A stretch of DNA of 38,938 nt, from assembly GCA_902572475.1 (NCBI GenBank), contig CACGGB010000006.1, positions 1 through 38,938 of the forward strand, in the 5' to 3' direction. The notes under the pieces were generated by a model that was given only the letters and a program-made list of their open reading frames with translations, was not told the origin of the DNA and did no database searches. Origin of the DNA: an uncultured Pelagibacteraceae bacterium (GTDB taxonomy: Bacteria; Pseudomonadota; Alphaproteobacteria; Pelagibacterales; Pelagibacteraceae). A program made the position numbers and the translations under genes. Numbering within the stretch: position 1 is the stretch's first letter; every line of letters begins with the position of its first letter. Below are positions 9,085-18,493 of this stretch, one piece after another.

Positions 9085-9897
9085 ATGTTTTCAATTTTTA
9101 AGAAAAAAAAAATAGTTCCGCATGTCAGGCTTACAGGAATCATAGGTTCAGCTGGTAAATTTAAACAGGGCATGGAATTAGCTAATCAAAGAGATATTTT
9201 GAAAAAAGCTTTTTCAGTAAAAAAAATTTCTCACGTAGCAATATCAATCAACTCCCCTGGTGGATCACCAGTTCAGTCACATTTAATATATAGTTATATA
9301 AGACAGCTGGCTGAAAAACATAAGGAAAAAGTTATTATATTTGCCGAAGACGTTGCAGCATCAGGTGGATATTTCATTGCATGCGCGGGAGATGAAATTT
9401 ATGCAAACTCTAGTTCAATCATTGGTTCAATAGGAGTAATTTCTGCATCCTTTGGTTTTAAAGATCTAATTCAAAAGATTGGAGTTGAAAGAAGAGTTTA
9501 CACAGCTGGAAAAAATAAAAGTACTTTAGATCCATTTAAAGAGGAAAAAGAGGAGGACATTAAAAGATTAAAAACTATACAACTTGAATTACATGAAGAC
9601 TTTATAAAAGTTGTCCAAAATAGCAGAGGGTCAAAACTAAAGGATCCCGAAAAAAATAATATTTTTACCGGAGAATTCTGGACTGGAAAAACATCATTAA
9701 AACTTGGCTTAATTGATGGTATTGGAAACGCTGACCAAGTGTTAAAAGAAAAATTTGGTGAAAAAGTAATTATTAAAACATTTGAAAAACCTAAAGGTTT
9801 TATTGCAAGGAAACTTTCTTCATCCACTCAAGACCCAGTTGAAAAACTTGTAAATTTGATTGAAGAAAAATCGATGTGGCAAAAATTTGGTTTATAA
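9085..9897 (+). CDS. S49 family serine peptidase (SppA/SohB-like)
   Basis: This 270-residue protein belongs to the signal peptide peptidase A clan, with a Ser/Lys dyad. The serine lies in AASGGYFIACAGDEIYA (S93), followed by SIIGSIGVISA. The general-base lysine is expected in AGKNKSTLDPF (K144 or K146), about 52 residues on, the normal SppA spacing. SINSPGGSP (55-62) is the usual oxyanion-side loop. It resembles the short bacterial/archaeal SppA and SohB forms rather than the 67-kDa E. coli SppA. The N-terminus shows no clear signal or membrane anchor, so it may act at the inner face of the membrane. Its stop abuts the glyQ start, so it probably heads the glyQ-glyS-ppdK unit. Confidence 0.88.
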   Translation: MFSIFKKKKIVPHVRLTGIIGSAGKFKQGMELANQRDILKKAFSVKKISHVAISINSPGGSPVQSHLIYSYIRQLAEKHKEKVIIFAEDVAASGGYFIACAGDEIYANSSSIIGSIGVISASFGFKDLIQKIGVERRVYTAGKNKSTLDPFKEEKEEDIKRLKTIQLELHEDFIKVVQNSRGSKLKDPEKNNIFTGEFWTGKTSLKLGLIDGIGNADQVLKEKFGEKVIIKTFEKPKGFIARKLSSSTQDPVEKLVNLIEEKSMWQKFGL

Positions 9898-10782
9898 ATG
9901 CCAGTTAAAAAAAAAGTTAATAAAAAAAATAGCTCTCTTTCTTTTCAAGATATAATAATGAATCTTCAAAAATTTTGGGGAAGAAATGGCTGTGTAATTT
10001 TACAACCATATGATCTAGAAGTTGGAGCTGGGACTTTTCATCCTGCAACTACTTTAAGATCTCTAGGCCCTAAACCATGGAAAGCTGCTTATGTTCAGCC
10101 TTCAAGACGACCAACAGACGGTAGATATGGTGAAAACCCAAATCGTTTACAACACTATTATCAATATCAAGTAATTATTAAACCATCCCCCAGTAATATT
10201 AAACAAACATATTTAAAAAGCTTAGCGGCTATAGGTATTGATGTAAAAAATCATGACATCCGTTTTGTTGAAGATGATTGGGAAAGTCCAACATTAGGGG
10301 CAGCAGGATTAGGATGGGAAGTCTGGTGTGATGGAATGGAAATTACCCAATTTACTTATTTTCAACAAATGACAGGTATAGAATGTAAACCTGTACCAGT
10401 TGAAATTACTTATGGTCTTGAGAGGCTTTGTATGTTTGTTCAAGAAAAAAATAATGTTTTTGATCTAGATTGGAATAATAATGGTGTGAAATATAAAGAA
10501 GTTTTCTTTCAAGCCGAAAAAGAATTTTCTGCTTACAACTTTGAGTTTGCAAATACTGATGTTTTACTTAAAAGTTTTGAAAATACTGAAAATGAATGTA
10601 AATCTTTACTTCAAAAAAATCTTTCATTACCAGCTTATGATCAGTGTTTAAAAGCTAGTCATATATTTAACTTATTAGATGCCAGAGGTGTTATAGGTGT
10701 AGCAGAAAGAACTGGTTATATCACAAGGATAAGAGAGCTCGCAAAAGGATGCGGTGAACTATGGTTAAGCTCTCAAAGTTAA
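9898..10782 (+). CDS. glyQ: Glycyl-tRNA synthetase alpha subunit
   Basis: It is the catalytic class II core of the tetrameric (alpha2-beta2) bacterial glycyl-tRNA synthetase, charging tRNA-Gly. The 294 residues include [23 protein letters not shown] and [20 protein letters not shown] (motif 2 region), then [10 protein letters not shown] and a C-terminal [17 protein letters not shown]. The N-terminal dozen residues are lysine-rich. The start directly follows the peptidase stop, and glyS begins three bases after its own stop. Confidence 0.97.
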   Translation: MPVKKKVNKKNSSLSFQDIIMNLQKFWGRNGCVILQPYDLEVGAGTFHPATTLRSLGPKPWKAAYVQPSRRPTDGRYGENPNRLQHYYQYQVIIKPSPSNIKQTYLKSLAAIGIDVKNHDIRFVEDDWESPTLGAAGLGWEVWCDGMEITQFTYFQQMTGIECKPVPVEITYGLERLCMFVQEKNNVFDLDWNNNGVKYKEVFFQAEKEFSAYNFEFANTDVLLKSFENTENECKSLLQKNLSLPAYDQCLKASHIFNLLDARGVIGVAERTGYITRIRELAKGCGELWLSSQS

Positions 10783-10785
10783 TTT

Positions 10786-12840
10786 ATGGCAGAACTTTTA
10801 TTGGAACTTTATAGTGAAGAAATTCCACCACAGCTTCAAATAGGAGCAAGAACACAACTAAAAGAATTTATTGAGAGTTCATTTAAAGATAATGAAATTA
10901 AATATAAAGAGCTAATAGTATACTCTTCACCAACAAGACTGGTCCTTTTAGCTAATGATATAGCTGAAAATATAAAAGTAGCAGCTAAAGAAATTAAAGG
11001 ACCCAAAGTAGGATCCCCTGATCAAGTTATACAAGGTTTTGTGAAAGCAAAAAAAGCATCAGAACAAGATTTAATTGAAAAAGATACTGATAAAGGAAAA
11101 TTTTACTTTATCAAAACTCAACCTAAGTCAATTTTAGTTGAAGAATTATTAAGCAAAATTATCCCTAAAGCTATCGGTTCAATAAGCTGGAAAAAGTCAA
11201 TGAAATGGTCTCATCACAATTTAATGTGGGGAAGACCTCTACAGTCAATATTTGCAAGATTTAATAATAAAAAACTTTCTTTTAACTTTGATCATTTAGA
11301 GACAACAGATAAAATAATTGTCGAGCAAGATCTGATAATAAAATCCAGAAAAATTAATAATTTTAAAGAGTACTTAAGTTTTCTTAAAACTTTTAATATT
11401 ATTGTTGATCATCAAGTTAGAGAACAAATTATTCTCAAAAAGATTAGTTCTATTTCAAATTCTAAACAGTACAAAGAGAGAGTTAACAAAAACTTATTAG
11501 AGGAAGTTGTAAATATTGTTGAAGACCCTAATATATTACATGTAAGCTTTAACAAGGATTATCTAAAAATACCTCAAGAAATTATTATCTCTACTTTGGA
11601 GAAACACCAAAGATATTTTCCAATTTTTGACAGTAGAGAAAGATTAACAAATAATTTTTTTGTTGTAGCAAATAAAAAAGATGAAAAAAAATTCATTATA
11701 GAGGGAAATAAGAGAGTCATTGAGGCGAGATTAGCTGATGCTAAATTTTTTTGGGATAAAGACAGATCTAAAAATTTGATTAAACAAATTGCAAATTTAA
11801 AATCAGTTACGTTTTATGAAAAACTTGGAACTGTTTATGATAAAACTCAAAGACTAAGAAAACTAGCAGGTTTTCTGTCTGATGATTTGAATATAAGTAA
11901 AGAAAAAGTGCAAGTAGCGGCTTCAATTTCAAAATCTGACTTATGTTCAGATTTAGTAAGGGAATATCCTGAACTTCAAGGAGTTATGGGAAAATATTTT
12001 GCTTTATCACAAGGATTTGAAGAAGATATCGCTAACTCAGTTAGAGATCATTATTTACCTATTGGGTTAACATCTGCGTTACCTAAAAAACCGTTTAGTT
12101 ATTCAATTTCGATTGTAGACAAGATTGACACTTTAGTTGGCTTTTTTGTTATTAATGAAAAACCTACAAGCTCAAAAGATCCTTTTGCTTTAAGACGAGC
12201 AGCAATAGGTTTACTAAGAATAATAATTGAAAATAAATTATCATTTAAATTAAGAGATCTAATTAGTTATGCAATAAGACTATACCAGGAACAAGGTGTT
12301 GAGATAAAAAATGATAAAACAGAACAAGAGGTTTTAGATTTTATTAAAGAAAGAATAAGAAACGTTTTAAAGTTAAAAAATATTAAACCTGATGTTGTAG
12401 AAGCCTCAGTTAGTTCACATGCTGGAGATAATTTTTTAGATCTTTATGCAAAAACTATTTTAATTCATAAATACAAAAATAAAGGAATTGGTCTTAATGC
12501 AATTAGCTCATATAAACGAGCATCAAACATTTTAGATAAAGCTGGAAAAGGAATTACAGGAAGACCAGATGCTGTTTTATTTAGAAAGGAAGAAGAAAGA
12601 GTTCTTCATGAAAAAATTAATGAAATTAGAAAAGCTTTTACTGTTAAAGATGAAAATAAAGACTACGAAAGTTTGTTAATAAAGTTATCTGATACCAAAG
12701 AATCTACAGATAATTTTTTTGACAATGTGGTAGTAAATGATGAAAATCATGATATTAAAAATAATCGATTAGAGCTATTAAAAATGTTTTGTAACACTTT
12801 TGATAATTTTATCGATTTTTCAAAATTAGAAGGTTTGTAA
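10786..12840 (+). CDS. glyS: Glycyl-tRNA synthetase beta subunit
   Basis: The 684-residue partner of GlyQ is needed for tRNA recognition. It opens with the family signature ELLLELYSEEIPP and contains MKWSHHNLMWGRP and ISTLEKHQRYFP. Its HD-like central region includes KSDLCSDLVREYPELQG, and KDPFALRRAAIGLLRI follows. The C-terminal anticodon-binding-like domain contains RASNILDKAG. Length is normal. The last base of its stop is the first base of the ppdK start (TAATG), so translation is likely coupled. Confidence 0.97.
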   Translation: MAELLLELYSEEIPPQLQIGARTQLKEFIESSFKDNEIKYKELIVYSSPTRLVLLANDIAENIKVAAKEIKGPKVGSPDQVIQGFVKAKKASEQDLIEKDTDKGKFYFIKTQPKSILVEELLSKIIPKAIGSISWKKSMKWSHHNLMWGRPLQSIFARFNNKKLSFNFDHLETTDKIIVEQDLIIKSRKINNFKEYLSFLKTFNIIVDHQVREQIILKKISSISNSKQYKERVNKNLLEEVVNIVEDPNILHVSFNKDYLKIPQEIIISTLEKHQRYFPIFDSRERLTNNFFVVANKKDEKKFIIEGNKRVIEARLADAKFFWDKDRSKNLIKQIANLKSVTFYEKLGTVYDKTQRLRKLAGFLSDDLNISKEKVQVAASISKSDLCSDLVREYPELQGVMGKYFALSQGFEEDIANSVRDHYLPIGLTSALPKKPFSYSISIVDKIDTLVGFFVINEKPTSSKDPFALRRAAIGLLRIIIENKLSFKLRDLISYAIRLYQEQGVEIKNDKTEQEVLDFIKERIRNVLKLKNIKPDVVEASVSSHAGDNFLDLYAKTILIHKYKNKGIGLNAISSYKRASNILDKAGKGITGRPDAVLFRKEEERVLHEKINEIRKAFTVKDENKDYESLLIKLSDTKESTDNFFDNVVVNDENHDIKNNRLELLKMFCNTFDNFIDFSKLEGL

Positions 12841-15500
12841 TGGTAAAAGTTGTATTTAGTTTTGATGATAAATCTGCAAAAAAATTAAAGAATAAAAAAA
12901 ATATTTTAGGTGGTAAAGGCGCCAATCTTGGAGAGATGGGAAGATTAGGTTTACCCGTTCCTCCTGGATTCACTATTACAACAAATGTTTGTGATCTTTT
13001 TTATAAAAACAAAAAAAAACTTCCTAAAAGTGTCATTAAAAATATCGAAGCAGAGCTTAAAAATATTGAAAAGAAAACTAAAAAGAAGTTTGGTGATCTT
13101 AAAAATCCGTTATTAGTTTCAGTTAGATCAGGTGCTAGAATTTCTATGCCTGGTATGATGGATACGATTTTAAATCTCGGTCTTAATGACAAAACAGTAG
13201 AGTCATTAAAAAAAAAAACTTCAAACGGTAGATTTGCTAAAGATAGCTATAGAAGATTTATACAGATGTATAGCAACGTTGTTCTTGGTGTTGAAGGACA
13301 CTTATTTGAAGAGCTAATTGATAATTACAAATTAACAAAAGGTGTATTACTAGATACAGATTTAGATGAAAGTGATTGGGATGGGTTGATAACAAATTTT
13401 AAAGATTTAGTAAAAAAAGAAAAAAAAATTAATTTTCCACAAGACGTAAAAGAACAATTACTAGGAGCAGTAAATGCAGTATTTTTATCTTGGGATAGTC
13501 AAAGAGCAAAAACATATAGAAAATTAAATCAAATTCCTGAACATTGGGGAACTGCAGTAAACGTTCAAGCAATGGTTTTCGGTAACATGGGTAATAATTG
13601 TTCAACAGGTGTTGCTTTTACTAGAAACCCATCAACTGGCGATAATTCTTTTTTTGGTGAATTTTTAATAAATGCCCAAGGTGAAGATGTTGTAGCAGGA
13701 ACGCGAACGCCCCAATATATAACTAAGAAAGCTAAAAAAGATTCTGGTTCAAAAGATCCATCAATGGAAGAGGCAATGCCTAAAGTTTATAAAGAGCTGG
13801 CAAAAGTATTCCTAAAATTAGAAAAACATTACAAAGATATGCAGGATATCGAGTTTACAGTTGAAAATAATAAGCTTTGGATGTTGCAAACTAGATCAGG
13901 AAAAAGAACAGCTAAAGCCGCAATTAAAATTGCAGTAGATATGGTTAAAGAAAAGTTAATATCTAAAAAAGAAGCAATTAAAAGAATTGATCCAAAAACT
14001 TTAGACACTCTATTACACCCAACTCTAGACGATAAAGTCAAAAAAGAAATTATTGCATCTGGTTTACCTGCATCTCCAGGTGCAGCAAGTGGAAAAGTTG
14101 TTTTCACTGCAGATGAAGCAGAAAAATTAAATGGGATGAAGCAAAATACAATATTAGTGAGGTTAGAAACTTCACCAGAAGATATACATGGAATGCATGC
14201 AGCTAAAGGAATTCTTACGGCTAGAGGAGGTATGACAAGTCATGCTGCAGTAGTAGCAAGAGGAATGGGGAGACCATGTGTTTCAGGTTCGAGCGAAATA
14301 ACAATCGATTATGAATTAAAACAATTCAAAGCTGGAGACATAATTATTAAAGAAGGAGACATAATTACTATAGACGGTGGAAGCGGAAAAGTAATGAAAG
14401 GCTTAGTGCCTACTGTTCAACCTGAAATATCTGGATACTTCTCCACAATAATGAAATGGGCTGATGAATTTAGGAAATTAAAAGTAAGAACAAACGCTGA
14501 AACCGAAGCAGATAGCAAAACAGCTAGAGAATTTGGCGCTGAAGGAATTGGCTTATGTAGAACTGAACATATGTTTTTTGACGAAGAGAGAATTCTATCT
14601 GTAAGACAAATGATTTTGTCAAGATCAAAAGAGGACAGAAATAGTGCTTTAGATAAACTTCTACCTCACCAAAAAGAAGACTTTAAAAAAATATTTAAAG
14701 TAATGTCAGGCTTACCTGTTACAGTAAGATTATTAGACCCACCACTTCATGAGTTTTTACCTAAAGCTGACAAAGACATAGAGGAAGTCGCAAGATCCTT
14801 AAATTTGTCAGCGAAAGAGGTTAAAGATAGAATAGCAGAACTTCATGAAGAAAATCCTATGCTTGGACATAGAGGATGTAGGCTTGGTATTTCTTTCCCA
14901 GAGATTTATGAGATGCAATGTAGGGCGATTTTTGAAGCTATAATTGAATTAAAAAAACAAAAAGTAAAAGCAGCTTTTGTAGAAATAATGATACCATTGG
15001 TTTCAACTGAGTCTGAATTAAAAATTTTAAGAGCTTTAGTTAATAAAATTGCAAAAGAAAAAGAAAATGAAAATAAATTAAAACTTGAATATATGGTTGG
15101 TACCATGATTGAATTGCCGCGTGCTGCTTTACAAGCGAAGTCTATTTCAAAACATGCTGATTTTTTTAGTTTTGGAACTAATGATTTAACTCAAACTACT
15201 TATGGAATAAGCAGAGATGACTCGGGAAAATTTTTAAACGATTATATTGATAATAAAATTTTTGATGTAGATCCGTTTGTTAGTATTGATCAAAATGGAG
15301 TAGGAGAGCTTGTAGAAATAGCATCTTCAAGAGGAAGAAAGACAAATAAAAATATTAAATTAGGTATTTGCGGTGAACATGGGGGTGATCCTAAGAGTAT
15401 TGAATTTTGTTCAAGAACAGGTCTTAACTATGTTTCCTGCTCTCCATTCCGAGTTCCAGTGGCAAGATTAGCTGCTGCTCAAGCAGAATTATCTAAATAA
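12840..15500 (+). CDS. ppdK: Pyruvate, phosphate dikinase
   Basis: It reversibly converts pyruvate, ATP and phosphate to phosphoenolpyruvate, AMP and diphosphate. In an organism with a reduced glycolysis this could serve gluconeogenesis. The 886 residues show the ATP-grasp N-terminal domain (GGKGANLGEMGRLGLPVPPGF near 22-42), the swivelling phosphohistidine domain (GGMTSHAAVVARGMGRPC, phospho-His at H468) and the C-terminal PEP/pyruvate TIM barrel ending in GICGEHGGDP (catalytic Cys at C844). A run of 11 adenines at 13208-13218 encodes part of a lysine stretch. It follows glyS, an arrangement seen in other alphaproteobacteria, and overlaps convergent nadC by 12 bp. Confidence 0.97.
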   Translation: MVKVVFSFDDKSAKKLKNKKNILGGKGANLGEMGRLGLPVPPGFTITTNVCDLFYKNKKKLPKSVIKNIEAELKNIEKKTKKKFGDLKNPLLVSVRSGARISMPGMMDTILNLGLNDKTVESLKKKTSNGRFAKDSYRRFIQMYSNVVLGVEGHLFEELIDNYKLTKGVLLDTDLDESDWDGLITNFKDLVKKEKKINFPQDVKEQLLGAVNAVFLSWDSQRAKTYRKLNQIPEHWGTAVNVQAMVFGNMGNNCSTGVAFTRNPSTGDNSFFGEFLINAQGEDVVAGTRTPQYITKKAKKDSGSKDPSMEEAMPKVYKELAKVFLKLEKHYKDMQDIEFTVENNKLWMLQTRSGKRTAKAAIKIAVDMVKEKLISKKEAIKRIDPKTLDTLLHPTLDDKVKKEIIASGLPASPGAASGKVVFTADEAEKLNGMKQNTILVRLETSPEDIHGMHAAKGILTARGGMTSHAAVVARGMGRPCVSGSSEITIDYELKQFKAGDIIIKEGDIITIDGGSGKVMKGLVPTVQPEISGYFSTIMKWADEFRKLKVRTNAETEADSKTAREFGAEGIGLCRTEHMFFDEERILSVRQMILSRSKEDRNSALDKLLPHQKEDFKKIFKVMSGLPVTVRLLDPPLHEFLPKADKDIEEVARSLNLSAKEVKDRIAELHEENPMLGHRGCRLGISFPEIYEMQCRAIFEAIIELKKQKVKAAFVEIMIPLVSTESELKILRALVNKIAKEKENENKLKLEYMVGTMIELPRAALQAKSISKHADFFSFGTNDLTQTTYGISRDDSGKFLNDYIDNKIFDVDPFVSIDQNGVGELVEIASSRGRKTNKNIKLGICGEHGGDPKSIEFCSRTGLNYVSCSPFRVPVARLAAAQAELSK

Positions 15501-16319
15501 TAAAGTCGTATCAAATGATTTGGCGCTATGAGTAATCGCACCAACTGAAATTCTATTTACACCTGTTTTTGATATTTGTTTAATATTTTTTAAAGTAGCA
15601 TTTCCAGAGTACTCTGTTTCATATTTATTTTTGCAAAGTTTTAAGCAATTTTTTAATTGTGAGTAGTTCATATTATCAAAAAGGATTCTTTTAAATTTTA
15701 AGCCTAAAATTTGTTTAAGCTGATTTATATTTTCAACTTCAACTGTAACAATTTTTTTTGTTTTTATAGCTTTTTTAACTAATTCTCTAAGGTTATAAGA
15801 TGTACTAATGTGATTATCTTTAATAAGAATTTCATCGCTTAAATTATATCTGTGATTATGACCACCACCTTTTTTGACAGCATATTTTTCTAGTGTTCTT
15901 AAATTAGGTGTAGTTTTTCTTGTACAACAGATCTTAGTTTTTTTACCAATTTTTTTTACGAATTGATTTGTAATTGTTGCGACTCCTGAGGCATGATTTA
16001 GAAAATTTAAAGCAGTTCTTTCAGCTGTTAATATTGTTTTTGTTTTAGCCTTTATATTAGCGATTATCTTATTTTTTCTTATTTTTTTCCCATCAGAGAC
16101 TTTCTTTGTAAAAACGCTTTCTCTTCCAATTAACTTAAAAGCTGTTTTACAAAATTCTAAACCAGCTATTACCCCATCTTGTTTAGCTATTATCCTAGCT
16201 TTAATAATTTTATTTTTTGCACTAATGATGTTTGTAGTAATATCACCCCTAGGCCTGAGGTCTTCCTCTAGAGCTTTTCTTACAATTGATTTTATATATA
16301 ATTGATTTAATACTTGCAC
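15489..16319 (-). CDS. nadC: Nicotinate-nucleotide pyrophosphorylase (quinolinate phosphoribosyltransferase)
   Basis: It converts quinolinate and PRPP to nicotinate mononucleotide in de novo NAD synthesis. The 276 residues contain EEDLRPRGDITT, RTALNFLNHASGVAT, CTRKTTPNLRTLEKYAVKKGGGHNHR and DEILIKDNH, the PRPP- and quinolinate-binding blocks. A GVNRISVGAITHS end motif closes the barrel. nadA lies 4 bp upstream, so the pair is surely an operon. The aspartate-oxidising partner (nadB or an aspartate dehydrogenase) is not in the window. Confidence 0.96.
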   Translation of the reverse strand: MQVLNQLYIKSIVRKALEEDLRPRGDITTNIISAKNKIIKARIIAKQDGVIAGLEFCKTAFKLIGRESVFTKKVSDGKKIRKNKIIANIKAKTKTILTAERTALNFLNHASGVATITNQFVKKIGKKTKICCTRKTTPNLRTLEKYAVKKGGGHNHRYNLSDEILIKDNHISTSYNLRELVKKAIKTKKIVTVEVENINQLKQILGLKFKRILFDNMNYSQLKNCLKLCKNKYETEYSGNATLKNIKQISKTGVNRISVGAITHSAKSFDTTLLFR

Positions 16320-16323
16320 TGAT

Positions 16324-17313
16324 CTAACGACCGATCTCGGTCATTCTGATTACAGACTTTCTCGCAGCCTCTATAGTTTTACTATCTAAAATAATTTCAT
16401 TAGTTTCATTTTCTAAACAGTCTAATATTTTTTGTAAATTAATTTTTTTCATATAAGGACATAAATTACATGGTTTGATAAAAGATACTTTCGGATTATC
16501 AGCTTCTACGTTATCACTCATTGAACATTCTGTTACTAACATAACTTTTTTAGGTTGCTTATTTTTTACATAATCAATCATTCCAGACGTTGATCCTGCA
16601 AAATCAGAAGCAGCAATTACATCTGGCGGACATTCAGGATGAGCTATTATTTTAATTCCAGGATTTTGGGATTTGATTTCTTCAATTTCTTTTCCTGTAA
16701 ACTGTTCATGCACTATACAAGTTCCTTTCCAAGAAATTATTTTGACCTTAGTATTTTTTGCTACATAGTCTGCTAAATATTGGTCAGGTAAAAAAATTAC
16801 TTTATCTACATTTAAAGACTCAACTACTTTTACTGCGTTAGCTGAAGTACAGCAAACATCAGTCTCTGCTTTAACATCTGCAGAAGTATTTACATAAGAG
16901 ACAACAGGAACGCCTGGAAACTTTTGCTTTAGTAATTTTACATCTTCACCTGTAATAGAATTAGATAAAGAGCAACCTGCCTGCATGTCAGGAAGAAATA
17001 CTTGTTTTTCTGGACACATTAATTTTGCTGTTTCTGCCATAAAGTGTACCCCACACATTATTATTTTATCAGCTTTTGTTTTTGACGCCTCTACTGCTAA
17101 CGCCAAAGAGTCAGCAGATATATCCGCTACACCATGGTAAATTTCCGGAGTTTGATAGTTATGAGCAAGTATAATTGCATTTTTTTCTTTTTTAATTTTA
17201 TTAATTTTCTCTATTAATGGAGCATGAATTTTCCATTCAGCTTCAGGAACGAATTTTGAGATTTTCTTATAGATCTCTTGAGTAGAGCTCAAATTTTGTT
17301 GTTGTACAGACAT
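16324..17313 (-). CDS. nadA: Quinolinate synthase (4Fe-4S)
   Basis: It condenses iminoaspartate with dihydroxyacetone phosphate to quinolinate, upstream of NadC. The 329-residue protein has the cysteines expected to hold the oxygen-sensitive 4Fe-4S cluster: C114 (QAGCSLSN), C199 (WKGTCIVHEQF) and C285 in CNLCPYM. The substrate-site segments AHNYQTPEIY, CGVHFMAETAK and HPECPPDV are all present. It is the first gene of the nadA-nadC pair. Its start lies 61 bp from the divergent tRNA-Leu. Confidence 0.96.
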   Translation of the reverse strand: MSVQQQNLSSTQEIYKKISKFVPEAEWKIHAPLIEKINKIKKEKNAIILAHNYQTPEIYHGVADISADSLALAVEASKTKADKIIMCGVHFMAETAKLMCPEKQVFLPDMQAGCSLSNSITGEDVKLLKQKFPGVPVVSYVNTSADVKAETDVCCTSANAVKVVESLNVDKVIFLPDQYLADYVAKNTKVKIISWKGTCIVHEQFTGKEIEEIKSQNPGIKIIAHPECPPDVIAASDFAGSTSGMIDYVKNKQPKKVMLVTECSMSDNVEADNPKVSFIKPCNLCPYMKKINLQKILDCLENETNEIILDSKTIEAARKSVIRMTEIGR

Positions 17314-17333
17314 ACTAATTCCAATTTACCAAC

Positions 17334-17362
17334 TTGAGATTAAATTGTCATTCATTTATTGT
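17334..17362 (+). promoter_or_regulatory. Possible promoter of tRNA-Leu
   Basis: TTGAGA (17334-17339) and TATTGT (17357-17362) are 17 bp apart. They would place transcription start near 17369, a few bases before the mature tRNA 5' end at 17375. The fit is only partial and is based on sigma-70 consensus alone. Confidence 0.35.
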
Positions 17363-17374
17363 CGCATTATTATT

Positions 17375-17458
17375 GCGGTCGTGCTGAAATTGGTAGACAG
17401 GCACGCTTGAGGGGCGTGTGGGTTTCCCGTGAGAGTTCGAGTCTCTCCGACCGCACCA
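17375..17458 (+). tRNA. tRNA-Leu (anticodon GAG), with encoded CCA
   Basis: The acceptor arms GCGGTCG (17375-17381) and CGACCGC (17448-17454) pair perfectly, followed by discriminator A and an encoded CCA (17456-17458). The anticodon stem CACGC/GCGTG (17402-17406 with 17414-17418) encloses the loop TTGAGGG, giving anticodon GAG for CUC/CUU leucine codons. A long variable arm (GTGGGTTTCCCGT region) marks it as a class II tRNA. GAGTTCGAGTCTC forms the T arm. A purine-rich D loop with GGTAGAC is normal for tRNA-Leu. Confidence 0.97.
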
Positions 17459-17470
17459 AAAAAGGGATTT

Positions 17471-17590
17471 ATGATTGAATATATAAGAAGGCACAAAAGA
17501 ATAATATTTATAATTTTAGTTATAGCTTTTATTGAATTAAGTGGATATGGGATATTAGCGTCGTTATCTAGGTTACTAAACGTGCTCTAG
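17471..17590 (+). CDS. Possible 39-residue single-span membrane peptide
   Basis: An ATG 13 bp after the tRNA opens 39 codons before TAG. The peptide has a basic head (MIEYIRRHKR) and then a continuous hydrophobic segment (IIFIILVIAF), with a second weakly hydrophobic stretch containing SGYGILASL. AAAGGG just upstream may act as a ribosome binding site. The positive-then-hydrophobic layout fits a small inner-membrane protein with its N-terminus inside. It overlaps the 3' end of convergent ygfZ by 15 bp, in line with the overlap style of this genome. I do not recognise a family. Conservation in relatives would decide whether it is real. Confidence 0.45.
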   Translation: MIEYIRRHKRIIFIILVIAFIELSGYGILASLSRLLNVL

Positions 17591-18457
17591 AATTTTACAT
17601 TCTTTATTGTTTGCTAATAATACTTTATCTTTAAATTCTTTAAGATCAGGTTCAAAAACTTTAATTAATCCAAAGGGGTAAGGCTGATCAATAAGTATTT
17701 TTCCAATTTTAATATCATTAAAAGTAATTTCATCACCGATATTTAATTTTTTAGATGATGAGAGGGGCAACAATCTTCTTCTAAGTTTGTTTTTTAATTT
17801 CATTCTTGCAGTATTTTCTTGCCCTACAAAACATCCTTTTTGAAAATCTATAGCTTGCAGCATTTCAAAATTTGCTTCTAAACCAAATAATTGATCTTTT
17901 AAATTTATTAATCCCTTCTCAGGTACTCCTAATTTATGCGCAAGAGAATAATATTCTTTACTGTCGATAATATTAAGACTTAATTTCTTAATTGTTAAGT
18001 AAAGTTTTTCAAGGGGTGAAACTATTCTCGCTCCTAAATCTTTATTTCTAGGATCTAAAAAAATAGGAGTATCTCTGTAAGTAATAGTATTTTTATTTGA
18101 TTTTAATTCTTCTTGTAATTCTTTGAATTTAAAATTGTTAATCACTCCAATAACGAATTCAGAGGAAAAGTCCTCAATTTCAACTTTTGATCTTAACTTA
18201 TATTTCGATAAATCTTTTATTAGCTCGCTAGTAGAGTTCTCGCTACAGTCTAATAAATACCCTTTATTATTCTGAATTATAAAAAATTCATTCAAATATT
18301 TACCTTGAGGTGTTAACAAAGCTGAGAAAATAGAATTTGTATTAGAAACTTTATTTATATCATTTGTAATAATATTTTGGAGAAAGTCTTTAGCATCCTC
18401 ACCACTTACTAAGACTAGCCCTCTTTTTTCTAAAATTACAACTTGATCTTTTTTCAT
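17576..18457 (-). CDS. ygfZ: YgfZ/GcvT-like folate-binding protein
   Basis: YgfZ (IBA57 in mitochondria) uses tetrahydrofolate to help assemble or repair certain iron-sulfur enzymes. The diagnostic signature is KGCFVGQE at residues 207-214, with the conserved cysteine C209. The N-terminal GcvT-like fold is suggested by LVSGEDAKDFLQNIITNDI and by ALLTPQGKYLNEFFI. At 293 residues the length is typical. Fe-S clients in this window include NadA and the 2Fe-2S ferredoxin, but no specific link is shown. It is divergent from the dihydroorotase-like gene with 36 bp between starts, an AT-only stretch that probably holds both promoters. Confidence 0.88.
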   Translation of the reverse strand: MKKDQVVILEKRGLVLVSGEDAKDFLQNIITNDINKVSNTNSIFSALLTPQGKYLNEFFIIQNNKGYLLDCSENSTSELIKDLSKYKLRSKVEIEDFSSEFVIGVINNFKFKELQEELKSNKNTITYRDTPIFLDPRNKDLGARIVSPLEKLYLTIKKLSLNIIDSKEYYSLAHKLGVPEKGLINLKDQLFGLEANFEMLQAIDFQKGCFVGQENTARMKLKNKLRRRLLPLSSSKKLNIGDEITFNDIKIGKILIDQPYPFGLIKVFEPDLKEFKDKVLLANNKECKILEHV

Positions 18458-18493
18458 AATTGTTACTTATACAATATATTATATATTTAAAAT

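Noticed and set aside
17345-17373. TTGTCA-N17-TATTAT as the tRNA-Leu promoter
   Set aside because: It would start transcription inside the tRNA, so the upstream TTGAGA-N17-TATTGT is preferred.
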